From Adiantum capillus-veneris (taxonomy: Eukaryota; Streptophyta; Polypodiopsida; Polypodiales; Pteridaceae): 64,000 bases of DNA. The notes beneath the pieces are model-generated. The model saw only the letters and a list, made by a program, of their open reading frames with translations. It searched no databases and was not told the DNA's origin. Within the stretch, counting starts at the first letter, position 1, and every line of letters begins with the position of its first letter. The stretch is from the NCBI GenBank assembly GCA_014529385.2, contig CM043960.1:116506043-116570042 (forward strand), given 5' to 3'. Shown in pieces: positions 36,059 through 49,152 of the stretch. The position numbers and the translations under genes are program-made.

Positions 36059-37606
36059 CTACGCTCCATAAGTCCCGGCTGAATTCTTATCTTTGGTGGC
36101 CTTTTCTGACCCGTGTGATGCTTCGGGAGGTGTTTTCACAAAGGGCTTCTTTGCTGAAATTTTCTTTTGCTTCCTTGTTTTCTCATTGCTCGGAAACCCA
36201 CTATTCTCTCCTTTCAACAAGGCAAGACCAGTGTTAGCAACTTCCATGAGCTGGGTGAGGGTAGCCACTTTGTTCTTGGTACAGTAGTCGCGAAGTCCTT
36301 TAGATAAAACAATACTTCTCTATCTGCTCTGTCAATGGCACAAATTTGTAGGAGGTCACTGAGAGTAACGCTTGTGACAAAACCTCCGATTGTACTCCAG
36401 CAAGCTCTTTCATGTAGCCGAAGAAAATTGGTGTCAATCTGTCGTGACGTCAGCTCCAAATTCATTTGACAACCAAGCAGATGTAAACATTTGCTTGAAG
36501 TAGACCCAAGTGGTGGGTGCCTATCCTTGCATTAACAATGTCGTCCACCATGTAAGCGCATTGTCCTTCAAGAAAGTGGCAGCTTTCCTGACCTTAGAGG
36601 CCTCTGTAAAATTCCATCCTGCATAAGCTGTATCAAATTGTTGGAGGAAAGTGAGAGCTTCTGCTTTGTTGTCGAAGCCACTAAAAGTGCTGAACTTTAC
36701 AGCTGCACCACTTTCTTTGTAAGCTTTTGGCTTTTACAGTGCCCCCAAATTGTCATAAGGAATAGTCTGCAACATGGGCACTGTAGTAGGCATCATCGGC
36801 ACATCTTGTCCATTAACATTTTGCGACAGAGGTGCCATATTTTGCTGCTGTCTTGAAAAACCAGCCATGCCAAAATGAACCTGCAGCACCCCGAATTGGC
36901 CCTGGTTGCTCTGTAAACCTTGCTGCATGTCGATGCTACCATACATGAAGTTTGGCATCATGCCTTGTATACCCCCAAAGACCGTTCCTGGCATGTACGA
37001 CTGACTTCCACACGCATAACCATTCATAATCTGGAGCACACATCTACCCCCGAAATACCCAAGATGTACTGTGGGTGGTGGAAATACTAGATGCATTGCC
37101 TGGTAACCAGTTCCCTGTCCATTCAAGTCAGCATGCGGGCTCTGAAAGGTGGCGGGCTGAACTGGCATAAATTATGGAATATGCGTTCTAACCACCTGTT
37201 CAAGGATGGGAGGAACCTGTTTTGGGGCCCTTGACTCCGCAACATGCGAGTGTTCCCTATCCTGTTGAGACGCATGAAGTAGTTGGGCTTGAGCCTCAAC
37301 AAGATTTGTTTGTGGTGTAGGTTGCTTATTTTGCTGTAGCACTGGTGGCACTTTCAAGAACTCCATAAACCTTGGGTTCTGCACCAGTTGCGAAAACGCA
37401 TTTACCGCAAAAACTAACCGAGTCCTGAACGCATCATCCTCAAGTTTCCCAGTCATAAATCCCTGTACTAGAGGAACATTCACATCAATAGGAGGTACAG
37501 AGTGACGTGGCCGTGAGCTCTCGCCAATATCGAGCACCATAGGAGTTTCTTGTCTGTCCTTTGAAGAGGAACCCTCTTCCATAATGCCCTTCTCTTTGTC
37601 GTCCAT
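36059..37606 (-). pseudogene. Element E gag, broken
   Basis: Pieces 36059-36268, 36214-36465, 36734-37168 and 37172-37606 read in order as one gag. It starts MDDKEKG (ATG at 37606) and has a Gln/Met/Gly-rich middle. A TAA at 37172-37174 stands where element F has Gln; further breaks follow. Confidence 0.85.
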
Positions 37607-37705
37607 AGTGTAATTCCACGTTCTTGTACTCCGTGTCTTTACCCAAAGCAACCGACGCTCACTTTCTTTGAGGAAAAAGTGATTGATGTCCCGACAATAG
37701 AACCT

Positions 37706-38242
37706 TGAAACTGGCCCGTGGGGCGGTAGGCTTTGCCTTTCAACCAATTTTTTTTAGTGAAGACACACATAGAGAGAGTGCAAAGGTAATCTGCGACGGG
37801 AATGAACACTTAAGCACACACACGGCTCAAAAGCTAAAGTGCTCCAAGTAGACACCAACAACCTATAGGCCCCAAAATTGGCACCCCTTTCGGTATTTAT
37901 TTATACTTTAAGAGGGTAAATTACAAAGTAGAGTCCTGGGAATTCTTTACCTGTATCCAACTAGTTACCACCTGTTTTGCAAAAGTTCGGCAACATGACA
38001 ATCCCAAAACTTAGCCAAAACCAATTTTCCTGCTAGAACGCACTTCCACTGGCATAAACCCTCTAATTTCTGCCCAAAAACAATAAATTCAGCTCGCTAT
38101 ATTTACTGGTTTTTGCCCTATTTTTCAGTCCTAAACAGTCCCTAAACCGCCCTTAGTAGTGGGACACTATTCCCAAGTGTTCTGGCATCCGTACGACTGA
38201 AAACGAGTCAAAATACAACGCATAATCAGCGCTAAAATCGCC
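37706..38242 (-). repeat. Element E 5' LTR, truncated
   Basis: Matches LTR G (56918-58314) and the LTR pieces of F in its last about 540 bp. It is cut at 38242, where the LTR of F begins in the opposite direction. The LTR end tttca is placed by comparing E, F and G. Confidence 0.8.
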
Positions 38243-38690
38243 ATTGGGAATAGTGCCCCATTGATAGAGGACAATTCAGGGACTGATTTAAGGCTGAAAA
38301 CAAGGCAAAAATCAATAAATACAGCGAGCTGAATTTACTGTTTTTGGGCAGAAATCAGAGGGTTTATGCTTGTGGTTTTGGGCAAGTTTTGGGGCTGTTA
38401 TGCTGCCAAAATTTTGCCAAAACAGGTGGTATCTAGATGGATAGAGGCAAAGAATTTGTATGACTCTTCTAAATACGCTCTTAAAGAATAAAGAAATATC
38501 GAAAGGGGCGCCAATTTTGGGACCTATAGATTGTCGGTGTCTACTCGGGGCATTCTAGCTTCCAACCCATGTGTGTGCTTTAAGTACTAAATCCCATCCT
38601 AGGTTACCCTTGTAAAGTGCTCTGTGTGTGTGTCTAAAGTAAAGAATTTTTTGTGAAAGCCAAAGCCTATCGCCCCACAGGCTGGTTTCA
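38243..38690 (+). repeat. Element F 5' LTR, truncated
   Basis: Aligns with the end of LTR G and, inverted, with LTR E. It lacks the first about 1 kb. It starts attgggaat and abuts LTR E head to head. Confidence 0.8.
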
Positions 38691-38784
38691 AGGTTCCATT
38701 GCTCGGATATAATCACTTTTTCTCAAGAAGTGAGCCTTGGTTGTTTTGGGTAAAGACACAGAGTACAGAAACGCGGGATTACAC

Positions 38785-40510
38785 TATGACAACAAAGGGA
38801 GGGGCATTATGGAAGAGGGTTCCTCTCTGGACAGACAAGAAATTATGGTGTTCGAAATTGTCAAGAGCTCACGACCACGTCAGTTTGCACCTCTTGTTGA
38901 TGTGAACATCCTCCAGTACAGGGCTTTATGACTGGGCAACTTGAGGATGATGCGTTCAAGAGTCAGGACTCAGTTAGTTGCCGCAGTGCATGTGTTTTCA
39001 CAATTGGTCCAGAACCCAAGGTCTCTATAGTTCTTGCAAATGACACCAGTGCCACAACAAAATAGGCAACCTCCACCGCGAACAGAGCTTGTTGAGGCTC
39101 AAGCCCCAGTACTTCATGTGTCTCAGCAGGATAGGGAGCACTCGCATGTTGCGGAGTCAAGGGCTCCAAAACAGGTTCCTCCCGTCCTTGAATAGGTGGT
39201 TAGGACACCTATTCCACAGGCTATGCCAGTTCAACCCGCCACCTTTTAGAGCCCGCATGCTGTCTTGAATGGACAAGGAACTGGTTATTAGGCAATGCAT
39301 CCAGTATTTCAACCACCCACGATACATCTTGGGTATTTTGGGGGGTTGGATCTGTGTTCTAGAGTATGGCTGGTTATGCGCCTAGAAGTAAGTCGTACAT
39401 GCCAACAACAGTGTTTGGGGGTATGCAAGGCATGATGCCAAACCCCATGTATAGTAGCATCGGCATGCAGCAAGGTTTTCAGAGCAACCAGGGCCAGTTT
39501 GGGATGCCACATGCTCATTTTGGCATGGCTGGTTTTTTTGGACAACAGCCAAATATGACACTTCTGATGCAAAATGTTAATGGCCAAGATGTGTCGATGA
39601 TGCCTACTACAATACCCATGTTGCAGACTATTCCTTTTGACAACTCGGGGGCACTTGAAAAGCCAAAATCTTACAAAGAAGGTGGTGCAGCTGGAAAGTT
39701 CAGCACTTTTAGTGGCTTCAAGGATAAAGCAAAGGCTCTCACTTTCCTCCAGCTGTTTGATACAACTTATGCAAGAGGGAATTTTAGAGAGGCCTCTAAG
39801 GTCAGGAAATCTGCCACTTTCTTGAAGGACAATGCGCTTACATAGTGACGACATTGTCAATGCAAGGACAAGCACCTGCCACATGGGTCTACTTCAAGAA
39901 AATGTTTGCATCTCCTTGGCTCTCAAATGAATTTGAAGCCGACGTCATGACAGATTGGCACCAGCTTACTTCAGCTACATGCAAGAGCTTACTGGGGTAC
40001 AATCGGAGGTTTTATAAAGCATTACTCTCAGTGACCTCCTACAGATTTGTGCCATTGACATAGTAGATAGAGAAGTATTGTTGTGGGTTGCCTAAAGGGC
40101 TTCGGGACTAATGTACCAAAAACAGAGTGGCTACCCTCACTCATCTCATGGAAGTTGCTAACACTGGTCTTGCCTTTTTGAAAGGAGAGGACAGTGGGTT
40201 TCCAAGAAATGAGAAAGGAGGGCAGCATAAAAAAAACTCAGCCAAGAAGCCCTTTGTGAAAACGGCTCCGAAAGCGTCACAAGGGTCAGAAAAGGCCACC
40301 AAAGACAAGATTCAGCCGGGACTTCTAGAGCGCAAGCAAAGAAACAAAAAAGGGATCCTTTTGTGCGTAAGTCGCTCGAGGAAAAGAAGGTCCTAATGGC
40401 TAAAACCAAATGCTTTATATGCGAGCAACCTGGTCACTTTGCTACCAATTTCCACAAAGGAAAAGACCATCTGACTCAGATGATAAAGAGGACTAAAAAG
40501 TCAGGAAGCC
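38785..40510 (+). pseudogene. Element F gag, broken
   Basis: Successive frames (38785-38931, 39366-39845, 39845-40063, 40127-40396) cover the gag of this family: a Met/Gln/Gly-rich middle with NVNGQDVSMMPTT, the capsid part around KAKALTFLQLFDTTYA, and a knuckle region around 40400-40450 (CFICEQPGHFATN) whose last Cys is lost. Stops at about 39190, 39844 and 40062. Confidence 0.85.
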
Positions 40511-40526
40511 TAAACCCACGGCAGGT

Positions 40527-41806
40527 TTGATGCCATATATAGTGGGTGACAGGCCCAGTACAGATGCCAGCGAGTTATGCAGAGCATGGGGTAAAGTTAG
40601 GGATCAGATGACACTTATCTTCTTTGATCCAGGTGCCAAAGAAAACTTTATCTCACCAGAGTTAGCTATGAAGCTGGGCATCAGAGCTGAAGAGATGGGG
40701 TACACAACAGAGACAGGGTTGGCATATCCTGGACACTCAGAGTGTGTTACTCCCATTATTGGGAAGCTCCGAATGCATATTCAATTATATGTAGACACAG
40801 AAGAATTTTATATCATGCCATTGGAAGGGTGCGATGTGCTACTTTGAATTCCATGGATGTTCAGAGTACATGGTATGCTGGATGCCTTCGACAAGATGAT
40901 CACCCTTCAACATAGGGGCAAAACTCATTTTTTGGATGTAAAGCTCAAATGAGAGTCTATCCATATTGCATCTGCTTCGGCTATCACTTTTGTAATAAAG
41001 AATCATCTTTCTGTGCACTTTATTTTTGCATGTGATGTCTTGGATAATTGTCAGTCAAATTTATCTATGTTAGATAAATAAAGGTCAGTATCTTTTGCAA
41101 GAGTTTAGTGACTGTTATACAGAGCATGGGGTAAAGTTAGAAATCAGACGCCACTTATCTTCTTTGATCCGGTGCCAAAGAAAACTTTAACTCACCAGAG
41201 TTAGCTTTGAAGTTGGGCATCAGAGCTGAAGAGATGGGGTACACGGCAGAGGCAAGGTTAGCATGTCCTGGCCACTCAGAGTGTGTTACTCCCAATATTG
41301 GAAAGCTGCGTCTGCATATTCAGTCATATGTAGACACGGAATAATTTTATATCATGCCATTGGAAGGGTGCAATGTGTTACTTGGAATTTCAAGGATTTT
41401 CAGAGTACATATGGTGTGATGTATGCCTTCGGCAAGACCGTCACCCTTCAGGATAGGGAAAAACTCATGTTTTGGATGTAAAGCTGAGAGGGCAGTCGTC
41501 CCGATTGTACCTTCTTCGGCTATCACTTTTGTAATAAAGAATCATCTTTCTGTGTACTTGATTTTTGCACGTGATGTCTCAGATAATTGTCAGTCAAATT
41601 TATCTGTGTTAGATAAAGAAAGGTCAGCATTTTTGCAAGACTTTAGTGATTGTTTTTTGAATTCATTATCGTCCCAACTACCACCAAAAAAACCTGAGGA
41701 TCATTGGATAGATTTGGTGCCAGGGTGTAGCCCACCAAATAGACCTCCCTACAAGGTTAGCCGGCGCAACAGAAAGAGATTATGGGCCAGGTTGAGGAAT
41801 TTTTAA
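40527..41806 (+). pseudogene. Element F protease region with internal tandem duplication
   Basis: Protease motif DPGAKENFIS at about 40630 in ORF 40527-40847. The same segment returns at 41115: about 540 bp from ttatgcagagcatgggg to the start of the RT linker is present twice (40575-41114 and 41115 to about 41655), both copies broken. ORF 41423-41806 carries the linker into RT (CSPPNRPPYKV). Confidence 0.85.
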
Positions 41807-43120
41807 GGAAGGGGCTGATTGAGCCTAGTTCTTCACCCTTTTGCTCCCCAATGCTCCTAGTATAGAAAAAGGATGGCTCATGGCGCATGTGTCTTGATTA
41901 ACGTGGGTTGAATAAGAATACCATCAAGAATAGGTTTCCTATCCCTAGGATTGATGACATTCTCAATCGTTTAGAGGGTGCTGCAATTTTCAGCAGAACA
42001 GACCTTTAGGAGTAGGTACCATCAGATTTGTCTAAGGCCAGAGGATGTGCACAAGACTGCATTTAGAACGACATTTGGTCTTTATGAGTTTTCAGTGATG
42101 CCGTTTGGGCTAACAAATGCTCCTGCCACATTCAACAGAATGATGGACTGGATTTTCCGCTCGCATCAACAATTTGTTGGGACATTCTTTGATGATATGA
42201 TAGTCTATTTGAAGAATGAAGAGGAGCATAGGTGTCACTTTACCATTGTGTTTGAAGAGCTGCACAGTCACAGGCTACTTGTCCATCCTAAAACAAAGTA
42301 AATTCTTCCTGGAAGAGATCCACTTTCTTGGCCACATAGGATGGTGTCAGAATGGATCCCGCAAAGGTCGAAGCTATTAAGACATGGCTAGACCTGAAGA
42401 CTGTGCATGATGTCAGAAGCTTCTTGGGACCGTGTTCCTACTATAGAAGGTTTAGTAGGAATTTTACAGAGATAGCATCACCTCTTCAGCTTTGCAAAAG
42501 AAAGATGTCACTTTCAGATGGACCCAAAAAGAGATTTCAGCTTTTAGTCTCTTAAAGGAAAAGTTGACTTCAGATCCAGTAATTGTTTTGCCAGATCTCA
42601 GAAACTCATTTGTGGTTGAGTGTGACGTGTGTGGTAGTAGCATCGAAGAAGTACTAATGCAAGATGGACGGGTAGTAGCTTATGAAAGCCAAATTTTACA
42701 AGGTCCAAAGAAGACTATGCAAGTCTATGAAAAGAGCTCTTGGCCGTGATTCATGAGCTTTCCAGCTGGAAGCACTACCTCTTAGGTGCTGATTTTGTTG
42801 TCCAAACAAACCATCAGACCTTGGAATACTTCTTGACACAGTCAAAGTCGTCCGAAAAGCATATGCGATGGGCAAACATTCTTTCTATGTTCCACTTCCA
42901 GATATGCACGTGGAAAGCAAGAACAATGTTGTGGCTGATGCATTATCAAGGAAGCCACAAATTTCAGCCGTGCCAATTCCTTATCATCGTGACCTGGATG
43001 ACATGAAGGAACAATATGCGACTAATGAAGATTTTTCGACGATCTTTGAACAGTTACAAGAGGGGCAACCTCATGGCACTACCTTCTCGGAGATGATTTT
43101 ATGTCACTAGGCCATTGCTA
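41807..43120 (+). pseudogene. Element F RT and RNase H, broken
   Basis: RT pieces at 41807-42301 (FGLYEFSVMPFGLTNAPATF and TFFDDMIVY, catalytic Asp pair present), 42352-42555, and RNase H at 42492-42749 and 42740-43006 (QTNHQTLEYF, where the usual second-motif Asp reads Asn). Frameshifts near 42300 and 42500. Confidence 0.88.
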
Positions 43121-44330
43121 CATAAGGTCATGGAAGAGAGTCATGTCCCATTGTATGCAGGACATCGACGTATTGATGCGATAGTTAAAGCGGTAGATAC
43201 ATACTTCTATTGTCCTACCTTGAGGATGATGTGGATGCCTTTGTGCAAGCATGTGTGATTTGCAAAAAGGTCAAGTTTGCCAGGCAAAAGGCGTCAGAGT
43301 TGTTACAACCACTGTCGATTCCGGATAGCCATGGGAAAGCATTGCTATGGACTTTATCTTTGATCTTCCAAGAACCCCAAACATGGAATGATGGTATATG
43401 GACCATTATCTGCACGTTCAACAAGCAAGCCCATTTTATCCCTGCACACTTGGTTCATGTACAATGTGTTTAAGTACCATGGTATGCCATAATCGATTGT
43501 TAGTGATCGTGATCCTCGCATGACAAGTTTGTTATGCAGAGGCTTGTTTGAGAACATGGGCACTATGCTCAAAATCTGGTCTTCGTTTCATCCACAAATT
43601 GATGGACAGTCAAAAGAGGCTAATTCTATTGTCTTAGATTTGTTGAAATGCTATGTGTCAGATAATAAGGGAAAGTACGAATAGTATTTGCATGTGCTTG
43701 AGTATGCGTGCAATAATACGGTGCATTCGTCGACTGGCAAAGCACATTTTGAGATTGTTGAAGGCGGCATAAAAGTTCCTCCCATTTTGCATACAAAGGA
43801 CAAGATCTTTCAAGCACATCGATATGTTGAGAATGGATGAAATATATAAGAAAATTAAAGTTGCCTTGGAAACGACTCCTGCAAAGCAAAAAAAGGCTGC
43901 TAATCGTCACCGTCGTGAATTGCTGCTATCACTTGGTAATTGGGTTTTGTTAAGGTTCAAAAAGGCAAGGTTAAAGAAGATGAAGGGCAAGGAACGGTTG
44001 TTTCTTAAGCTCAGCATGCGTTACTATGGGCCTTTTCAAGTGCTTGACAAGATCAACGATGTGGCTTATAGTTTGAAATTACCTGATGCGTGGAAGATTC
44101 ATAATGTGTTTCACGTGAGTCTTCTAAGACCCTTTGTGGGTGATGTGCCAGAAGATATGCCAGATGAGGATCAACTAGAAGTTGAAGAACTTGATGAGAT
44201 CCTCGTACCTGAGCAAGTTTTGGAACATAAGGATAGAAAAGTGAAAGGGCAAGTTGCAAGACGCTACTTGGTGAAGTTCAAGAACTATCCGCCTATGGAT
44301 GCAAAGTGGAAGGGAAGAGCATGAACTGTC
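43121..44330 (+). pseudogene. Element F integrase and chromodomain, broken
   Basis: Integrase finger and core in broken frames (43130-43810, CVICKKVK, SDRDPRMT, a Gly-Gln-Ser block), then an open 166-codon piece (43824-44324) with the integrase C-terminal part and a chromodomain (YLVKFKNYPPMDAKW). Confidence 0.88.
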
Positions 44331-44634
44331 AGAGTCACCAAATGTATTGCAAATTTACCTTGAATCCTTTGGGTTACAACCTACTTATGCCCCAACCCAA
44401 CGTGTGCAAAGGAGGGGTAATGATAGAGCTAGCATATCAAATGTTAATAAGAATTCAGTGTAATAGATGGAAATGACAAAAGTATGAAGGTCTCATTAGG
44501 CCATTTGTATCATGTGTTACGACCTTTCTTGCGGCGGATACATGCAATGATAAAAGAGTGCTAACAACACAAGATCATCAGTGGCATGTATTTATGGTAT
44601 GCAATCAAGGACGTTTGCGATTTGAAGAGGGGGG
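44331..44634 (+). other. Element F 3' untranslated region and purine tract
   Basis: Non-coding. It ends with gaagagggggg (44624-44634) before the 3' LTR; the same place in G (63987-64000) has a similar purine-rich end. Confidence 0.6.
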
Positions 44635-45603
44635 TAATCACGAGGACGTGGCAATTGTTAACTATGTCAGGAGGACGTGGCAACTACTAACCGTACTTGT
44701 TGGTTTCTTTCCAATGATTTTTGTTTTGTTTTTGTGAACCTCTTTTTGAAGTTGCAAATGATCGTACATTGTATGGCCAATGTGAACGGTAGTTTCAGCT
44801 GCAGACGGGAAGTTGGTCGGCACTGAAATTCGTATAGTAAGAGGATGTCTAGGCTCAGTTCAAGATCATGTAGGTCGCCCAGTCACACTTACCAAGTTGG
44901 TGGATAGTACGAAGTGAACTCAAAAAAGGCATAAATCAAAAATGGGTGACCAAAGGAAAGTTCTCGATAGTTGGGCCACATTGCATTTTTGGATGCGGTC
45001 CCAATGGGGATATGCGGTCATAAGACTAGTGGGTTATAACCGAAGCACTCCTAAAAATTAGGAAATTTCTATTTTGGGCCATGAAATCTATTTGCACCAT
45101 TGTCTCCAAAATGACAAGGGGAACATTTTAGAACTCTTCCGTGAAGTCAATTGGGCAACCAATCGGGAGATTTTTAGGCGGCAATCCCAAAACGAGAAAT
45201 TGCTTATAAACGCACCGGCACTTTCCTCTGCAAAGAAATGGGTGGTGATTTTTAAGCTAGGAGAAGGCTCATTTGTTGCTTGCCATAGGTTAAGAGCTGT
45301 TGACTGCAAGCTTTCCCTCTCATGTATAGTGTGTTTGCAAGTAGTCATGTCCTGCACACCTCACACTAGTCTCTCTCTTCCCTACGTGCAGTGATGTGAT
45401 TCCCCACAAGAGGACTCTTCATGTGACTCGTGTACAACTGTGTGGTTACATGCATTTTTGCAAATGCAAGAGCCTCCTTGAGCAAGAACAGGAGTAGCTA
45501 ATTGCTGCTCCAAAAGCAGACACTCGTGAGGATGATAACCTCATTGTACAGGTGCGACTCAGATTAGGAGAAATATGAACCTTTCATGTGCCTTGTAAGG
45601 AAT
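44635..45603 (+). repeat. Element F 3' LTR, first part
   Basis: Aligns in order with 56918 to about 57690 of LTR G: the tcacgag start, the gacaaggggaacatttta block and the tgtatag block. Similarity stops near 45590-45603, where H begins. Confidence 0.8.
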
Positions 45604-45609
45604 CCTAAT

Positions 45610-46151
45610 TTTTAGGGATTAAAGCTAATGTTGTGTGGGGTTTAGGGGGCAAGGGCATTGAAGAAGGTAGTTTTGAGTAGGCTTTTCTAGCCTTTTTTTT
45701 AGACAAATGTAGGATGTGGACCTAAAGGGTTACTTTCTCTCTCTAGCTTTTTTTAAAGTGAAGGAAGCATAGGGGTGTGTCCACATCAGCAAAAACGTGG
45801 GTCACAAAGAGACAAAATTTGACTTTTTTTTAAAAAAAAAACATTTTTACTTGTTTCTAACTTAAAACTCCCTCCCAACATATATACATATCCAAAAATC
45901 ATTTTTTGACCCATTTTTTAACCCACAAGCTTAGAAAGTCCATTTTTTCAAAACTCTTTTCTCCCAAAAAGTAAAACATTTTGTTCTCTCCTCCTCCTCC
46001 CTTCTCCCTCCTCTCTCTCTCTCCCTCTCCTCTCCCTCCATGCCCCTACCTTCCTCCTCCTCCCCAATCTCTCCCTCCTCCCATCTTCCTCAACCTCTCT
46101 ACCCTTTCCCCTCTATCTTTTCATCATTTGCTTCCTCACGCAACAGCTTCC
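45610..46151 (+). promoter_or_regulatory. 5' flank of the H transposase-like gene
   Basis: AT-rich then strongly CT-rich sequence (about 45980-46120), looking like a plant promoter and pyrimidine-rich 5' leader. The long proline/serine ORF beginning at 45981 is read from this CT-rich leader and is not trusted upstream of 46152. Confidence 0.35.
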
Positions 46152-49100
46152 ATGGTGCTCAGGGACATCACAAATGGTTTGCTTCCACCACCATGTACTC
46201 CGCACACCAAAAGCATACATATTCGCTTACCCACGGCATTTGCACTGAAGACCACTAGTGAAGGTGATCAAAGGTCATCACAGGAACGTCGCACCGCTTG
46301 TGAGACCAATGTTGACATTTGGGTGGATGGACATTTGTACCCTTACGATCCTATAAGCCGCTTCCATCCACCGTTTAATAGCCTTTCCACATTTCTTCAA
46401 TTTCTTGGGAGGGGAGAAGTAGGTTTGTTAGGCTATTGCAAGCGGTTGTGTATGGGTGCATGTGCTTCTTTGCATATGTGGATGCACGAATGTCAAGCTC
46501 TTCCCCTCAAGACGATGGCATTACAAGAGAGTGTTGCCTCTTCGGAGAGGGTAGTTAAAACTCTTGAACAACAAATGCAAGAAAAGGAGTCCCACATCCA
46601 GAAGCTTACCAACACCATCACATACTTGAAAGAAACACCCCTTGGTGCAAGGGAACGCAAACGCACGTATTCATCCATTGAAACTCTTGCACATTCGGCA
46701 GGAGCACGCAAACGACAAGTTACAGCCACAAGGTGATTTGGTCTTTACTTGCATGATGCATTCTTACTTCACACTATTTTCTAACATTTATGTTTATTTG
46801 TTGCTAGAACTTCATCCAGGAGACATGCGGTGGAACAAGCCAAGATGATCGAGTCAACCTTGTTACTAGTTGTCTCAATACCCAGGACGTGATTTCTATC
46901 TTACAATCACTTGGAGGTAAGCACATTAAGGATGCAGTCACCAAGGACCTTATGCGTAAATTAATAAATGTGGTTAGTGATGATGACGTTCAACAAGCTT
47001 GTGATGAGGCTGGAATCAGCACCAAAGCATATCAGGCTATTTTCCAACTCCTAAAGGATGCCCTCAAAGAACATGGCATTGTGGAAAACCTATTTCCCGT
47101 TCCTCACAAGGTCAAGCTCACAAAGAAGGCCACAAACGAAGATGTGTTCTCCCGCATTGGGACATACCTACACATTGAGGACACAATGCCAACTTTCCTT
47201 TATGCTTCGTGCGCAACAAAGACAAGGGGAAAAGGTAAGAAACAATCCATAAGGCCTTCGGAGAAGGGCTTTCCTTACACAATGTGGAACAATATTTTCA
47301 TGGATCTTAAAAGGCTTCAAGAAGCCATGCTTAGATTTTACGAGTTACCTGAAGAAGGTGACACACTTTACTTTTTTCTTTGGTATTATTCTTATCATAG
47401 ACTTTGAAGTTTAAGGTCTTAGCACTATTTATTTTGTAGTTCTTGGCACAAAAGTCGCTTTTGTGCTGAAACCCGATGAGTGTCAAATAGTGAAAGGCCG
47501 AAGGTTAGAGAGGCTAAGTGTCACTCTAATGAACGAGGCCCTTCTGCAAACCAAACGAAGGGATTCAGTCGAGCCATCTCCCACCCCATCTTTTATCGTG
47601 AAATCAAAGAAAGACATTTGGTGGTTGGGTGCTATTGATGTGCCCAAGGAGACCAATGGAGTACTTTCATGGATTTTTGAGAGAACTCCATGGATCACAA
47701 AAGTAATGTACTCCCAAATTGCAGGTCAGAAGTTGGAGATTGAGGGTTTTGGTAGTTATAATGTGGAGTGGCACTTAGGTGGGGATTTGAAGACCATAAA
47801 GTGTTTGCTTGACTGCAAACAAGGGGCTTCTTCTCTCATGCCTTGTCCATTTTGCACTCGAGGGTACAAACCTAATGGAAAAAAATCACATTAGAGCACT
47901 GCAAAGGCCGGATCCATGCTTCCATGGCAAGGGCAGGGAGAACAAGGGTTAGATTGTCGTGATGTCGAAGATGAAGGTAGAGAATGGGAAGCGTCTATTC
48001 TGAGATGTCCCATGCTCAATGCCCTAGACCGTGATCAAAAGGACCACGCTTGGAATCCAATATTTCGATTTCCTCTATCAAATGTACATTTTTGTACATT
48101 ACACGCATTCATGCGCATTTTTGATAGGCTATTGAAGATCCACATTGACTATGCTTTCACGATGAAACCGTTGGAAAAGTCCCAGGAAGCGATCGAAAGA
48201 GTGTAGGTACTCTTGAATTCCATTGGCTGTCATGGTGGAAATGTGTCTATCGTTGTTGCAAAGAACACAGGGGAGGCCCATGAAATTGCTCAACAAGTGT
48301 CAATGAGTGGACAAAAAGCTAGACACTTTTTGAAGAAAGTTTCCCAAGGAAGCCAAGTTGATATGATGCTCAAAACAGCTCCAACCAGCAGGCAGGTAAC
48401 CTTTGGGAGCTTTGGAAGGAGTTATGCAAAGGTACTACCGACAATGACTCAAACGAGCTTGCAAACAAGCGCAAGCAAGTTTGAGCACATTTTGATAAAA
48501 TGGTCAAGCTTATGGGCCTTAACAACACAACAGAAGAACAACGCCAATCATTTCAAGAAGCCTTGGCGGATTTTACCAAGGTCTTCACCCTTTCTTGGGG
48601 TGAAAATAACATCACACATTACATGGTAAGTCATTTTACATGGTGTATTCATTACAAGGGATTGTTTTTATTTAATAATGTGGATTGTTTACTCATGTGA
48701 ACAGCATATCTTGTTTGCGCATGGTGCATTTTTTATGCACAAGTATGGATCGCTTGAAATTTTTAGCACTCAAGGCATGGAGAAGTCCCATTATCGAGCA
48801 AGGGGAGTTTACTTCAAAAATACTCGACATGGTGGTGGAATGGTGCAATCCAATTATTTGGAGGAGATGTTCAATTGGTTTTTTCGCACAACATTTTCTC
48901 GTAAGCTCACAATGGAGCGTGTGCAACAATCCAAGATTGCTATTGAAGTGCGGAAATGGAGTCGTCAAGAGCATATCAACAAGTGGCAAATGTCGCAAGG
49001 TCCCACCAAGCATGTTGCATGGCGGCAATACAGAGTGCCACAAGGATCAAAGTGGATACTGCGCGAGTCACTAAACGTGAATGCAGGGTCCAACTCTTAG
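46152..49100 (+). pseudogene. H transposase-like gene, four exons, with stops
   Basis: Proposed exons: 46152-46732 (coiled-coil-like LEQQMQEKESHIQKL), 46808-47357, 47440-48625, 48705-49100. The introns of 75-82 bp have GT...AG ends; phases fit at 47358-47439 and 48626-48704, while the first junction is off by one. Exon 3 has two in-frame TAGs (47892, 48204) and a later frameshift. Notable blocks: WHLGGDLKTIKCLL followed by MPCPFC; NVHFCTLHAFMRIFDRLLK; NNITHYM spliced to HILFAHGAFFMHKYGS; STQGMEKSHYRARGVYF. From memory, the last blocks resemble uncharacterised transposase-like proteins of cnidarians and other eukaryotes, with Asp of GGDLK and Glu of GMEKS as candidate DDE residues. Unverified. 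Transposase is inference; an unknown captured gene is the alternative. Confidence 0.45.
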
Positions 49101-49152
49101 CGACATGTTTATTTAAAAAATAATACTTTTTTAAAAAAAATTAGTGTGAACA

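Larger units (their letters stand above)
34661..38242 (-). mobile_element. Element E: truncated, decayed chromovirus
   Basis: Minus-strand element of the E/F/G family. From right to left: part of the 5' LTR (37706-38242), gag, protease, and RT up to 34661, where element D begins. RNase H, integrase, chromodomain and 3' LTR are missing from the window. Frames are broken repeatedly. Confidence 0.88.

Noticed and set aside
38000..38500. Assembly artefact as the cause of the E/F palindrome
   Set aside because: Arms differ at many positions in sequence and break points, so they are separate old copies; not fully excluded without reads.
45981..46151. Proline/serine-rich start of the 251-codon ORF
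   Set aside because: Reading of a CT-rich leader; the later ATG at 46152 gives ordinary protein sequence.
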